NCBI GenBank assembly: GCA_951394045.1
Contig: OX595989.1
Coordinates: 1,488,001-1,552,000 of the forward strand
Origin: Nitzschia sp. DOCU1
Lineage: Eukaryota; Bacillariophyta; Bacillariophyceae; Bacillariales; Bacillariaceae
Length of the DNA: 64,000 nt
Direction of reading: 5' to 3'
In this document: piece by piece, positions 52,532 to 62,084 of the stretch
Position numbering within the stretch: position 1 is the stretch's first letter
Layout: every line of letters starts with the position of its first letter
The notes under the pieces: model-generated
Told to the model about the DNA's origin: nothing
Seen by the model: only the letters and a program-made list of their open reading frames with translations
Databases searched by the model: none
Translations under genes and position numbers: made by a program

Positions 52532-55500
52532 TTAGAACAAGACTTGTCTCGCAAGCTCCTTACGCTCCGCTCCATTCTGAACCTTGGTCAGCATGTCAGC
52601 TAGATTCGCCTTGGTATTAACATAACCAATACGTAGAATATCCGCCGCAGCCTTAGACCTCACGTAGTGATAGGCAATTGAATTTGACTTTTTCTTGAGA
52701 GTAGATTCCGGCACACTTGTGTTGCTAACAACAGACATGTTGTCGACGAAAACATGAGCATACCCGTCAATAGGGACACCCAGCATACGTAACTTGTAAC
52801 GGAGCGCTTCTAAAAGTTCGACCCCCGTTTTCAACGCCATGAACTCCGACCCAAAAGAACTCGTTTCAATCGAGTTTTGCTTCTTAGAATACCAAACGAT
52901 CGGAGCACGATTAACCCAAATCAATACACCTGTTCTTGACTGACGAGTAACGACATTAGCAGCGTGAGACGCATCAACAAACATGACAATTACCACGTGT
53001 TTCCCGAGGGGGGTTGGCGCGTCTGGTGGCCAATCATCAGTCGCCCACGGATAGAACTCCTTCCACTCATGCTTCTGCAATTCCGGCAAATGGTCCGGGT
53101 ATCCATCGTCCATGACCAGGTTAGATCTTTCATGATTACTCAGATAAGCAAACACATGTAAGGCCGCCTTGAGATGCCCATCTCGCGGACACGCATTGTA
53201 AGCTGCCAGCATTGATGTCTCTGTACAGATGTCGATTCGACCGAGCTCAACAATCCACCGAAGGATACCAACACACTGCATATAAAACGTGGCGCCTTCA
53301 TCGTTGAGTAGCGGGGTAACATCCAATTCTGGCTTATAGCCAGAGGGAAATGGCGCGCTTGCCCCAGACTTTAATTCGAGTTCCATCTGCGAGAGCCTTG
53401 ATTTAATCACACGAATCGCTTCCTTGATGTAGTCCCCTGAACCAATCGCCCATTTCGGCATGGGGTCGCCATCAATCCAGAACTTTGAGATCGTTGCACC
53501 AAGGTACCTCGTCGGCTCTCCAATTGAGTCCTCTTTTAACAAGAAACGCATGTTAAGATCGTCGAGAATGCACTTTGGGTCCGTACTTATCGCAAGTAAA
53601 TCGTCGGTATAAACCAACAAATACTCGTAGTATTTCTCGCCGTTCGGCTTGACGGCCTCTCGAAACCAAACATCCATGTCGGCGCGACAAGGAGTAAAGC
53701 CCAATTCCTCTCGAAGGGTCTTCGCACAGTAGCTTCTCCATGAAAATCCTGCAGATTTTAATCCATAGAGAGCCTTTACTATCACCGCAGTCTTGCCCTG
53801 TAACGCACCAAACTCGGGTCCAAGTATCGTATGAACCCTTTCAGCACACGGTGCATTCAAGTAAGCGCCTGCAATATCGGCAGAAAGAACAGACAAATTA
53901 TTCAAAGACGCAAGCAAGAAAGCGAGACGAATACTTTCCCTTGTAACCACGCTCGCATATGTAACCGAAGACGGCGGCTCGGTTTGGTCGCCTCTCGCAC
54001 AGATCCTTGCTTTGCGAGTCAAGTCCATTTTAACATCAAAGACAACCATCAGGTCGATGAGTTGCGAGCCAACAGGAACCTTCTCTTCCGAATCCAAAAC
54101 TTTCAATGCAGGGATGACCGTCTTAACTTCCTTTGCCATTGCGTTGGCCCAATGTTGAGTTCCCGTCTCGCGATCAATCTCGAGTGCACGGGCAACATCC
54201 ATTGGCCCAGGAACCTCAATTCCAAATTTCTCATTCTTCCTTCGTACGGCGCGGCGTTTTACCGCTTTCAAAACACTATCCCTTTTCTTGAGAGTGAATG
54301 GAACCCACCAAGCAAACGCTGGTTCCGAAACAAGTTTATTCGCAACAGCATATTCGGCAAGTTGGACTGGGTAAGCTTCCTTCGCATCTCGCAACGGAAA
54401 CCACATTGTGCTGCCATCGTTCAGTTCGGCACAAATACTCCAACCCTTTGTGGTGCGCTTCGGGATCCTCTGTCCTCCTTGTTCGATGAAACCATCATCA
54501 GCTTTTAGAGCCGTACCGTCGCACCTGTGGTCAACAAACTCCTTCACAAAGGCAACTGAGTATCCTTCATCGTCAACAGACGCCATGATAGATTCGACAA
54601 TTTGGTTAGCTGTGACGCATTCAACATCTCCATTTGTCCAAACAACCTCGTATTGGGCTGTGTCCAGTAGCGGGTTCTCGTGGAAATGCCCGATGAAATT
54701 CCCCTGGGAATCTCGTTTGCGCCCACGAACGACGCCTGTTAGAACATTATTACCGTCACCTGTAGCCTTTCGTATCTTCGTAGACACGTAATGGTCATAC
54801 TCAAGCGGCTTCTCTTCTTCATCAAAGAGAGGCGGAACAAAATCCTTGTCCTGCTCGTCAACCTCGTTCGTCTCGTCGTCCTCGTAGGGAACAAAAGTCG
54901 GAACATTGTCCTCCGCCCTGATAAACCGTTTGTCGCCATCGTCTGGCTTTAAATCAATCCCTTTGATTCGCTCGCCTAGCTCTGCTGCAAGTTTATCAGT
55001 AAACTCTTTCTTCATTCGCTTGATGTCCTCATTTTGGACCTCTTCCTGCGACAAAGGAACAACAGAAGAACGATGCAAAATGCTACCGTTCGAGGTGAGG
55101 ACTGCCTGGCAAAGCACATCAGGAACATCAAAACTTGGTCCGAGCCAACGACACAACTGCTTCTGCGGTTGACTCGATTCACGTGGCGATCGCGCCCAGC
55201 ACCAATCATAAAAAGCAAAGTTAATCAGATGCGAAATATCCGCCGTGTCCCCTGCAGCTATCGTTGCTGCACATTCACCGTTCTGCTCAGGATGGCCCAG
55301 AGCAGTATGACTCCGCTGTTCGGCACACGTTGCATAGCAACGGTCCCAGAGACATGCAGGAACATTACGAGCCAACATGGTCCGTTCGTAGAGACGGCTG
55401 ACCTCGCGAATTGCGTTCTCGGCTTGAGACTGATTGTGCCGGTACGGTTCCACTGGCAGAATGGGGACTTGAGCACGCTGGCATCGTTTGAGAAACTCGC

Positions 55501-56647
55501 CTTTGGTGAGAGAGAGAGCAGAGTCAGGAACAATGGATTCCGGGAATCCAACGGTGCGAAAAACCTTGTCCAAAGTAGTGTGAACTTCAGATTCCTTGGG
55601 AAGTGGGAAACCGGCTACCCACTGAAATGGCGTCGAATAGACTGCCATGCACGTATTGCCCTCCAGTGACTTTGCTGGGCCAAATTTCACATCGACAAAC
55701 AGTTTGCTTCGTAGCCTTCTGTATCGTAGCGCATACTCTGTTGGCCGAAATAATCGGTCCCCTGAAACACGGCTCCAATCTCTCACAGCTCGTTGTGTTG
55801 TCTTCGTCAAAGTTCGTTGCGCTGCCTCCAGACTTATCCGCCATCGTCGCGCTAACTGGTCGGCAGTCACAAGTGTAGTTCTTGCCGCCGTTTTCATCGC
55901 AGATAGCGTAACCATAACTCTGTCCCCTAAAGCGGTGGCAAGAGCAAGGTTGTGAAAAGCAGAGCAGATACGTTCCTCGGCCTGTAGGAAAGAAGAAAGA
56001 GAAAACAATTGTGTTGCACTTGTAGCCGAGATCGTGTTGAAATATGAATCGCCACCGACTTGTCGCCGAAGATGCTCTTCCACGAGATTCGAGTTTGAAT
56101 CTGATGGCCTCCATTCCAACTCGCTGGTCATACGGACATGTGTGTAGTTGATGGGATCAGTAGCCTCGGCACGAGTCGGCTTCCTGACATGGAAATATGA
56201 AAATGGTTTGTCGTATTGTAGCGGTATGTGTAGACCGCTCTTGGGGTCCAAAATACTGTGATCAGTAGCTGCACGTTTATCCGGTGGGATTCGTTGCAAA
56301 GCCACGTCATTTACAATGATTTGGTTTTCCCTCAATTGGTCGGGACACAACAAATGACAAGACATATTAGGCAAAACGAGTGCATGATCGAAAAGAAGAA
56401 TGTAAGTGTGCATAGTTACCGGGCAATCATATGCCACGGCCACGAGGGCCTCGGTAACATTTCTGATCGGCTCCATACTGTCATGAAAGCCACTGACGTT
56501 GATGTTGGTGTTGTAGGTGTGAAGGACAAAACAATGTTCGAGAGAGAATGCGCATGTGTCAGCGTGCGAATCCAGTTCGCAGCGTGAGACAGTGGTGTGA
56601 GATGAATAAGAAGCAACAACCCGCCGTAGCCAGGATATGCCACGACA
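52532..56647 (-). CDS. Pol of the copia-type element (protease, integrase, RT, RNase H)
   Basis: Frame open from the codon after the gag UGA (56647) to the stop at 52532: 57 codons, then the first Met at 56476, then 1313 more residues. The protease active site ELDSHADTCAF lies in the 57 codons before that Met. Numbering from the Met: instead of an HHCC finger, the integrase N-region reads TADQLARRWRISLEAAQRTL (about 204-223). The DDE residues are in FVDVKF (about 262), VPDSALSLTKGEF (about 318) and HNQSQAENAIRE (about 353). A chromodomain-position segment (YEVVWTNGDVECVTANQIVE) follows. RT has LSADIAGAYLNAP and the catalytic LLVYTDDLLAIS box (YTDD instead of the usual YVDD). RNase H has MFVDASHAANVV, SIETSSFGSEFMAL and FVDNMSVV, ending in NTKANLADMLTK. 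All core catalytic residues are present, so the element may be active. Confidence 0.93.
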   Translation of the reverse strand, partial: CRGISWLRRVVASYSSHTTVSRCELDSHADTCAFSLEHCFVLHTYNTNINVSGFHDSMEPIRNVTEALVAVAYDCPVTMHTYILLFDHALVLPNMSCHLLCPDQLRENQIIVNDVALQRIPPDKRAATDHSILDPKSGLHIPLQYDKPFSYFHVRKPTRAEATDPINYTHVRMTSELEWRPSDSNSNLVEEHLRRQVGGDSYFNTISATSATQLFSLSSFLQAEERICSAFHNLALATALGDRVMVTLSAMKTAARTTLVTADQLARRWRISLEAAQRTLTKTTQRAVRDWSRVSGDRLFRPTEYALRYRRLRSKLFVDVKFGPAKSLEGNTCMAVYSTPFQWVAGFPLPKESEVHTTLDKVFRTVGFPESIVPDSALSLTKGEFLKRCQRAQVPILPVEPYRHNQSQAENAIREVSRLYERTMLARNVPACLWDRCYATCAEQRSHTALGHPEQNGECAATIAAGDTADISHLINFAFYDWCWARSPRESSQPQKQLCRWLGPSFDVPDVLCQAVLTSNGSILHRSSVVPLSQEEVQNEDIKRMKKEFTDKLAAELGERIKGIDLKPDDGDKRFIRAEDNVPTFVPYEDDETNEVDEQDKDFVPPLFDEEEKPLEYDHYVSTKIRKATGDGNNVLTGVVRGRKRDSQGNFIGHFHENPLLDTAQYEVVWTNGDVECVTANQIVESIMASVDDEGYSVAFVKEFVDHRCDGTALKADDGFIEQGGQRIPKRTTKGWSICAELNDGSTMWFPLRDAKEAYPVQLAEYAVANKLVSEPAFAWWVPFTLKKRDSVLKAVKRRAVRRKNEKFGIEVPGPMDVARALEIDRETGTQHWANAMAKEVKTVIPALKVLDSEEKVPVGSQLIDLMVVFDVKMDLTRKARICARGDQTEPPSSVTYASVVTRESIRLAFLLASLNNLSVLSADIAGAYLNAPCAERVHTILGPEFGALQGKTAVIVKALYGLKSAGFSWRSYCAKTLREELGFTPCRADMDVWFREAVKPNGEKYYEYLLVYTDDLLAISTDPKCILDDLNMRFLLKEDSIGEPTRYLGATISKFWIDGDPMPKWAIGSGDYIKEAIRVIKSRLSQMELELKSGASAPFPSGYKPELDVTPLLNDEGATFYMQCVGILRWIVELGRIDICTETSMLAAYNACPRDGHLKAALHVFAYLSNHERSNLVMDDGYPDHLPELQKHEWKEFYPWATDDWPPDAPTPLGKHVVIVMFVDASHAANVVTRQSRTGVLIWVNRAPIVWYSKKQNSIETSSFGSEFMALKTGVELLEALRYKLRMLGVPIDGYAHVFVDNMSVVSNTSVPESTLKKKSNSIAYHYVRSKAAADILRIGYVNTKANLADMLTKVQNGAERKELARQVLF

Positions 56648-58114
56648 TCAATCCTTCTTTCGTCGAGTCATAGAAGCGGCAACATGACTGTTGTCGACGC
56701 TCATTGATGACGTCTCACTCTGGGCGCTCGTGGACACCGTCGTTGGCGTTTCCTCCGACTTAGCACTCGACACGTTGCGGTTTCCCGACTTGCGTTTTAG
56801 ATCCATAACATAGTCTTTCTCCTCCTTTGTAAAAGTATTCCAGATAGCAAAGGGGTACGAGCCATTGTTGAGTAGGTGACCTGATTCGGAAAATCTTCCT
56901 CCGCCGCCACCTCCACGTCCTCGGCCTCGACCACCTCTACCACCACCTCTTCCAAAACCTCGTCCGCGGCCTCTTACACCGCGACCTCGTCCACCTCGTC
57001 CATCACCGCCCGAACTAGTGGTGCTCGAAATATTCCTCGGGGCTGAAGATTTTACCATACTCTCAGCTGCATCAAGCTGGCCTCCAAGATAATCGATGGT
57101 CTGTTGATAATTCGTCAACAGCGTAGCATTCGAGAAAACAACTCCCTTCGCAACAGCAAGGCGCTCGTCAGTGATACGGGACAACAAGTTTCGTACCTTG
57201 GCCTCATCCGTGCGGCCTTCTCCATAAGCTTCCAAGTCGGCAAAAGCACTCTTATGGCGGGCAATGAAGCCGTCCCACTGGAAGTTCCGAGCCTTGCCGT
57301 TCCAGAAGATAGTGTTCAATGTATTCTCCGCCTTATTCTTCACTTGACTGATATGCGAGGCACCCGCGTACTGTGCTTTGAAAGATAAATACGCTCCACG
57401 GCCATCTTTGGTACGATCGAACTGTTTTACAAATGCCCACGCATCGGTGCCATGGGTAACATGACGCATAAGTGTGAAAACCGCTTCGTTGTCGATCTGG
57501 TACGGGTCCCCAGTGTGGTGAGCGCGACGAATCAATTCGGAACGAAAGGTGGGATTCCCAAAACCGGGATCGGTAACAGGCAGCTCCACTTCGGCACGGA
57601 CGATGTACTCCAGAGGAGTCCCCTCGATACCGTAGGAAGAGCCGATCCAAGATTCGATATCCTCAATAGTTTCTCGCGACTTTTTACCCGTAGTAAACTT
57701 CTCCGGTAGAGCAGGGTTGCCGTCTTTCCTAATCCTATCAAGATCCACCTTAAACTTCCACAACCTGGTCAAACGACCAAGCGAAGCCTCCGCAACAACA
57801 AACTCCCTCTGGACAGTCTCCATGTAGCGCATGTAGTAGGCCAACTGACGGAAGCGTTTCTGCTGATTGGTCCCCATAAAAGTACCGGGGTTGTTAATTT
57901 CCTGGTTGTTGTTGTTGAGTATGGTACCGCCAGGACGGCGGATGGCGGAAAACAAAGCGTCCAACTCGTCCTCATCAACGATACCTTTGACATCGTCAAA
58001 CTTCGAATAACCCTGCCAGGACAACGCCTCGACGATCTCTGGGTCAAACGCAAGTACGTTTCCCAGGTAATCAGCAAACTCCTGGACAGCAGGATCAGCA
58101 GCAGCGGCAGCCAT
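56648..58114 (-). CDS. Gag of the copia-type element, ending at an in-frame UGA
   Basis: 488 residues, ATG at 58114, stop UGA at 56650-56648. Helical capsid-like region (AEASLGRLTRLWKFKVDLD, DAWAFVKQFDRTKDGRGAYL, WDGFIARHKSAFADLEAYGE, VRNLLSRITDERLAVAKGVV), similar to copia-type UBN2/Gag-pre domains. In place of a CCHC zinc knuckle there is an RGG-rich tract of about 45 residues at 370-412 (GRGVRGRGRGFGRGGGRGG), likely the RNA-binding part. The C-terminus YPFAIWNTFTKEEKDYVMDL is followed by a Ser/Thr-rich tail and TRRKKD. The frame continues after the UGA into pol without a shift. Confidence 0.9.
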   Translation of the reverse strand: MAAAAADPAVQEFADYLGNVLAFDPEIVEALSWQGYSKFDDVKGIVDEDELDALFSAIRRPGGTILNNNNQEINNPGTFMGTNQQKRFRQLAYYMRYMETVQREFVVAEASLGRLTRLWKFKVDLDRIRKDGNPALPEKFTTGKKSRETIEDIESWIGSSYGIEGTPLEYIVRAEVELPVTDPGFGNPTFRSELIRRAHHTGDPYQIDNEAVFTLMRHVTHGTDAWAFVKQFDRTKDGRGAYLSFKAQYAGASHISQVKNKAENTLNTIFWNGKARNFQWDGFIARHKSAFADLEAYGEGRTDEAKVRNLLSRITDERLAVAKGVVFSNATLLTNYQQTIDYLGGQLDAAESMVKSSAPRNISSTTSSGGDGRGGRGRGVRGRGRGFGRGGGRGGRGRGRGGGGGGRFSESGHLLNNGSYPFAIWNTFTKEEKDYVMDLKRKSGNRNVSSAKSEETPTTVSTSAQSETSSMSVDNSHVAASMTRRKKD

Positions 58115-58704
58115 CGCAACGGAAACGGAACAAGATAAAGCAACAAGTTGTCAAGAAAACAAAAGTCTCGGTGTGAGGGAACACAAAACATCATTCCAGA
58201 GACGCATCGGAAGCATCCCGAAACATCGATCCGAGATGTAGGCCATTTGCATTGGAATGCAGCACATCCTTTTGGAATTTCCTTTTCATGTTCAGGACAT
58301 CTGATTGGGTTAAAGGGTAAGAAATGAGGTGACACGTCGTCAATTGTATATGCCCATCAAGGCGAAGACATATGCTCCGTCTGACGTGGTCGATTTTATT
58401 TATATGGGTTTCTCCGTTTCAAGACCTTCATTGCCATACATGACGCCGGAGAAAACCCGTGCTGCCGTGCACCGAGCATAGTGCGTTTGTGGGTGCGTCC
58501 ACCCGTGTGGCGAGATGGCTGCGCGTGCCCGAAGCGAGCAACGCCAGCTGAATCGTCGTTTCGCGATGCTCGACACGAAACATGGTTGACGACCATGAGC
58601 CTCTTTCTTTTCGCTCTTTCGCCGACTCTCCCTTCATCAATCGAAGAGCCAGGTATTGTCGACACCTCCCCAGGTGTTGTAGATAGCATTTGGGTCTGAT
58701 AAAC
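58115..58704 (-). other. Leader of the retrotransposon (primer-binding and packaging region)
   Basis: 590 bp between the 5' LTR and gag, without a gene. Immediately inside the LTR the coding strand reads TTTATCAGACCC, sharing TATCAGA with the plant copia site that pairs with initiator tRNA-Met. The tRNA primer cannot be assigned with confidence. Confidence 0.5.
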
Positions 58705-58860
58705 CGAGAAATCACCGAGTAAGTGGCGCGGATCCACTCGACAAAGTAGTAACATGTAATAAGATCATCAACATAAAATATTATGGCATTACCGCGCGGG
58801 ATACGAACACCCGGCTTGACTACTTAGACTAAACCATGCCACTTCTTCGGGGAAATAACG
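58705..58860 (-). repeat. 5' LTR of the retrotransposon
   Basis: Identical to 52194-52349. It should hold the promoter and start of the element's transcript on the minus strand. Confidence 0.93.
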
Positions 58861-59560
58861 CGTCGTTATGATGTCACATCACACAGAAATTTCCTATATC
58901 CGTGGTAGATACTGCACATGTGGACATAATTGTTAGGCCCAAAACAATATCAATTCAATGAATGAGGCATACTTCCTGAGAGTTGTTGACAATAGTTAAT
59001 ACTGGTAGAACCGAAGCGAAATTTGCTTTTTGAGACCGTGGATGGTCCAATTTCCCCTACGAAGTCGAAAAGGTCGCAGGTCTCTATTAGCTAGTTGGTC
59101 TCATTGGCGGCGGCTTCAACTACTACAAGTAGAGGGAGTAGCGACCGGAATTCGAAAATGGCTGCAAGGGTTACTCTATTAGTTAGTGATAATAGTTTAC
59201 CTGGTGACGCAAATCCTCTAGAGGGTTATCTGTTCGCAAGTAGCTAGGAGAGTGCGTACTATCATTTTCGCTTCTTTAACTCTATGTAGTACAGCAGTAG
59301 AAAGGGGTGATGGAGTTTGCGTTCTTGAGAGGCATTGCTGTCAACACTTCTTGTCTTTCGACTATATAAAGTTAAAAGAGAGAGTTAGGATTCGAATAGT
59401 CTACTGCAAGCCAGTAGGGTGCTTCCACATCATTGAAGCCCAACCTGTAGACCCCGTAAGGGCGCAGGCTGCGAAGCTCATTGTTTCAAGGCAGTCTTAA
59501 AGATGAGCCGCTACCTCTGGAAGTATGGTGTGACGATCGGCCAACTTGCTTTCCCTGGTT
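58861..59560. other. Intergenic flank right of the retrotransposon
   Basis: Originally contiguous with 52052-52193, so it probably contains the displaced upstream region of the gene at 51371-52051. It includes the inverted repeat TGATGTCACATCA at 58869-58881. No gene recognised. Confidence 0.45.
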
Positions 59561-61597
59561 CTAAAATCTTCGGAATCTCTGCTCTTTGCTCCTGATCTTC
59601 CTTAAAAGAATGGGGATTTCGTCGGTGACTAGCGAGGCGAGATGCCTCGCCCGTTTGAAATCGCCCTCCGTTGCGTTTGCCATCGCAAGCCTGTAGAGGG
59701 TCTTGCTGCAAACGGAAGTTTGTCCAGAAGTCGAAAGCAAGTCATCAACGACAAGGTTGGCCGTTTCTGTTTCTCCAGCTATACAAAGGAGTTCGATATA
59801 ATTTCTCAGCAACTCCCTGGAAGGTCGTATGCCAGCCTCCTCCATGATCTTCAAAACTGCATCGGCGTGGTCCAAGTTCTCTTGCATAAGTGCAGGCTTG
59901 TCCGCTTTGCCATATCGATGAATGTCCTTTCCAAGGACCTCAATCGCGAAGGAATATGAGTTGAGGTCCGGCTCCAGGCCGCTGTCTCGCATAGTACTTA
60001 AAATTTCAAGGGTATCGTGGACATCCCCTCTCTCGGCATAGCAAGACATCAAAACATTCAACGTTTCAAAGGAGAGTAGTTCGGGCGACGACCTCAAAAG
60101 TTGCACACCGTCGTCAAGTCGCGACTTGTCAGACCTTTTGGCGAAGATATAATGTGAGACCATTGCATTCCTAATCGGTACCCTAAACCTCGTTTGTACA
60201 TACCGTAGCGCAAGCGATAAGCTGCGTATGAGCGACCGAGACACATCATAACCAGCCTCTCGCATCGAATTCAGTGCTCCAAAGGCAGCCTCGAGACTGT
60301 CTTGGGAGACGGCAAGCGTGATGACGGTATTTTCATAAATTGTCTCGGTTGGCCGATAGTTGCACTGTTCCAAAAGCTCCCAGACGAGAAAGATTTGTTC
60401 AGAACTCCCCGAATGAGCTGCCCCCATTGAAATTAGATCGATACAGTCCAGGTCCACAAGTAGCTTGTCAAAATTTACCGCTTCTGCCGGTGCCTGGTTA
60501 ATAGTTCTCTGCTGCAGTTGAAGCAGGGCTATGAGCGCCGGACAAACAATGTCAGGATTGGTGAAGGGAAACATGTTATGAATAGCCTGAATCACCAAGA
60601 GGGGATGAACGTAAAAATTTCCATCCGCTAGTCTTGCCAAGATGTCCTCAAAGGGCAAGTCTTCTTGACGATTGTACTTTGAAAGATTAAGCAACTGCCG
60701 CAGCCACGGCCCTCTCATCTCGTAGTTATTTTCGGCCATGTATTTGTAGAGTTCGCCGGCGTAGACTCCTATTCGGACAATTCTTTGCGAAGCTAGAGCG
60801 GTGATCAGCTTGGGAAGTAGCTCTTGCTTTGCCTCTCGCCCCATGTCTTCCAAGTCTCCAAGGATTTCTTCCACGAACGTGAATGCTTGATTCCGCGGGT
60901 GATTGTATGGATCCAACGTCTTGATTGAGGAAATTAGCTTGAGATACATGTTCATCTCTGGATCGGTTAAAGTAGGACCTTCTTGTCGGTAAAGTTTCAG
61001 TACAGAATACGCCAACATGGGATCGGAGGAAACGATGACGTAGAAAAGGCGTGCCAAGACGCGTATCGAAAGCTTATGTTCGTCCTTCATCGCCTGCTTG
61101 AAAAGTTTCGAAGCCAACTCAGTATCTCCATTTCGGATCGCACTCCAAAGAGGCATTTCACTGGCCTTTTTTGTCTGGACAATTGGGCTAGGCTTCTCAT
61201 CAAAATTTTCACCATCTCTATCACCACCTTGCGATAAATCCTGACGCACCTCCAGAACCGCCGGCTCTTGATCATCCAGATCCGAGTCGTCCACTTGTCT
61301 TGACACTTTTTCCTCTACTGGTGTCGCAACCGGTAGAGAAGACACCGAGGAAAACTTCAAGGCGCGCTGTGGAAAATCATAGGCAAATTCTTGTAGGGAC
61401 AAGAGGAGTAGACGCCTTTGATCCCTCAGCATCTGGTCGTCCATCGTAGCGAGTTGGTGTTGCCGCCGTGAGGCTTGAGCTGCATCAAATTTTGTAAAAG
61501 ACTCGTAGCCAACTGTGTTTTTAACGAAACCCGCCCTTGGAACCCGCCGCGGCAAAGTAGACAAGCGTCGCGCCAAAGGAATCGAAAGGCTTTTCAT
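59561..61597 (-). CDS. Mitochondrial pentatricopeptide-repeat (PPR)-like protein
   Basis: Single-exon, 678 residues from the ATG at 61597. I chose this Met because it opens a textbook mitochondrial presequence (MKSLSIPLARRLSTLPRRVP); an upstream in-frame start adds 32 residues that do not look like a leader. About residues 150-645 are helical repeats: MPLWSAIRNGDTELASKLFK, RVLARLFYVIVSSDPMLAYS, TIYENTVITLAVSQDSLEAA, then the clearest PPR ETLNVLMSCYAERGDVHDTL with EILSTMRDSGLEPDLNSYSF, and MEEAGIRPSRELLRNYIELL. PPRs bind organelle RNA one base per repeat to direct processing or translation. Only the C-terminal third matches the consensus closely; earlier repeats are degenerate. It is head to head with DNLZ. 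Confidence 0.8.
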   Translation of the reverse strand: MKSLSIPLARRLSTLPRRVPRAGFVKNTVGYESFTKFDAAQASRRQHQLATMDDQMLRDQRRLLLLSLQEFAYDFPQRALKFSSVSSLPVATPVEEKVSRQVDDSDLDDQEPAVLEVRQDLSQGGDRDGENFDEKPSPIVQTKKASEMPLWSAIRNGDTELASKLFKQAMKDEHKLSIRVLARLFYVIVSSDPMLAYSVLKLYRQEGPTLTDPEMNMYLKLISSIKTLDPYNHPRNQAFTFVEEILGDLEDMGREAKQELLPKLITALASQRIVRIGVYAGELYKYMAENNYEMRGPWLRQLLNLSKYNRQEDLPFEDILARLADGNFYVHPLLVIQAIHNMFPFTNPDIVCPALIALLQLQQRTINQAPAEAVNFDKLLVDLDCIDLISMGAAHSGSSEQIFLVWELLEQCNYRPTETIYENTVITLAVSQDSLEAAFGALNSMREAGYDVSRSLIRSLSLALRYVQTRFRVPIRNAMVSHYIFAKRSDKSRLDDGVQLLRSSPELLSFETLNVLMSCYAERGDVHDTLEILSTMRDSGLEPDLNSYSFAIEVLGKDIHRYGKADKPALMQENLDHADAVLKIMEEAGIRPSRELLRNYIELLCIAGETETANLVVDDLLSTSGQTSVCSKTLYRLAMANATEGDFKRARHLASLVTDEIPILLRKIRSKEQRFRRF

Positions 61598-62084
61598 CTT
61601 GACAAAGCACGACGAGAAAAATCTTTGGTTGCAAACGAGATGCCGCCGGGGAAGTGCAGGATCGGATTTCAAGTCAAGCTGGGGCCCCACCAACGCTTCG
61701 GCGAGAGAATCAGAAGAGAGATTGATATGACAATTCCCAACTGCACAGTGCGATTTGTTTCATTCAGAATGTGCACATCTTCTGTGTCAACGTCCTGCAT
61801 CCTTTTTTCCTCTCCTCATCGTCGAGAACGAGCGGCAATGGTGGCAATTCGTTCTGTCCGTCGTCCGTCGCGGACGACATTCTCGCCACGTCGGGCGCGC
61901 GCGTCAATCTGATTTCGCGCCATGGCGGGAAATTTCAAGTGCATCGCTTGTCCGCCCGCCACACACGTTTGATGAATGAAGAGGGATTTTTGGTTGTCCT
62001 TCTTATTTTCCATTTTACGAGCAGCTTTCCTCCTTGGGTAGCCTTTGTTCGTCAAGTTTGCAGCCAAGAGAGTTATCAGGAAAT
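61598..62084. other. Bidirectional promoter region of two mitochondrial-protein genes
   Basis: 487 bp between the PPR-like and DNLZ start codons. Both frames extend some way into it without ATG codons. No gene recognised. Confidence 0.45.

Larger units (their letters stand above)
52194..58860 (-). mobile_element. Complete copia-type LTR retrotransposon (CoDi-like)
   Basis: A 6667-bp element flanked by the 4-bp direct repeat CGTC (52190-52193 and 58861-58864), a plausible target-site duplication. LTRs of 156 bp are identical, so insertion is recent. Order on the minus strand: 5' LTR, 590-bp leader, gag, in-frame UGA, pol (protease, integrase, reverse transcriptase, RNase H), polypurine tract, 3' LTR. 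Integrase before reverse transcriptase defines the copia superfamily; the variant motifs resemble diatom CoDi elements. All frames are intact except for the UGA between gag and pol. Confidence 0.93.

Noticed and set aside
56648..56650. Selenocysteine reading of the gag UGA
   Set aside because: Diatoms have selenoproteins, but nothing supports Sec between Gag and Pol; no SECIS was identified by eye and plain readthrough is simpler.
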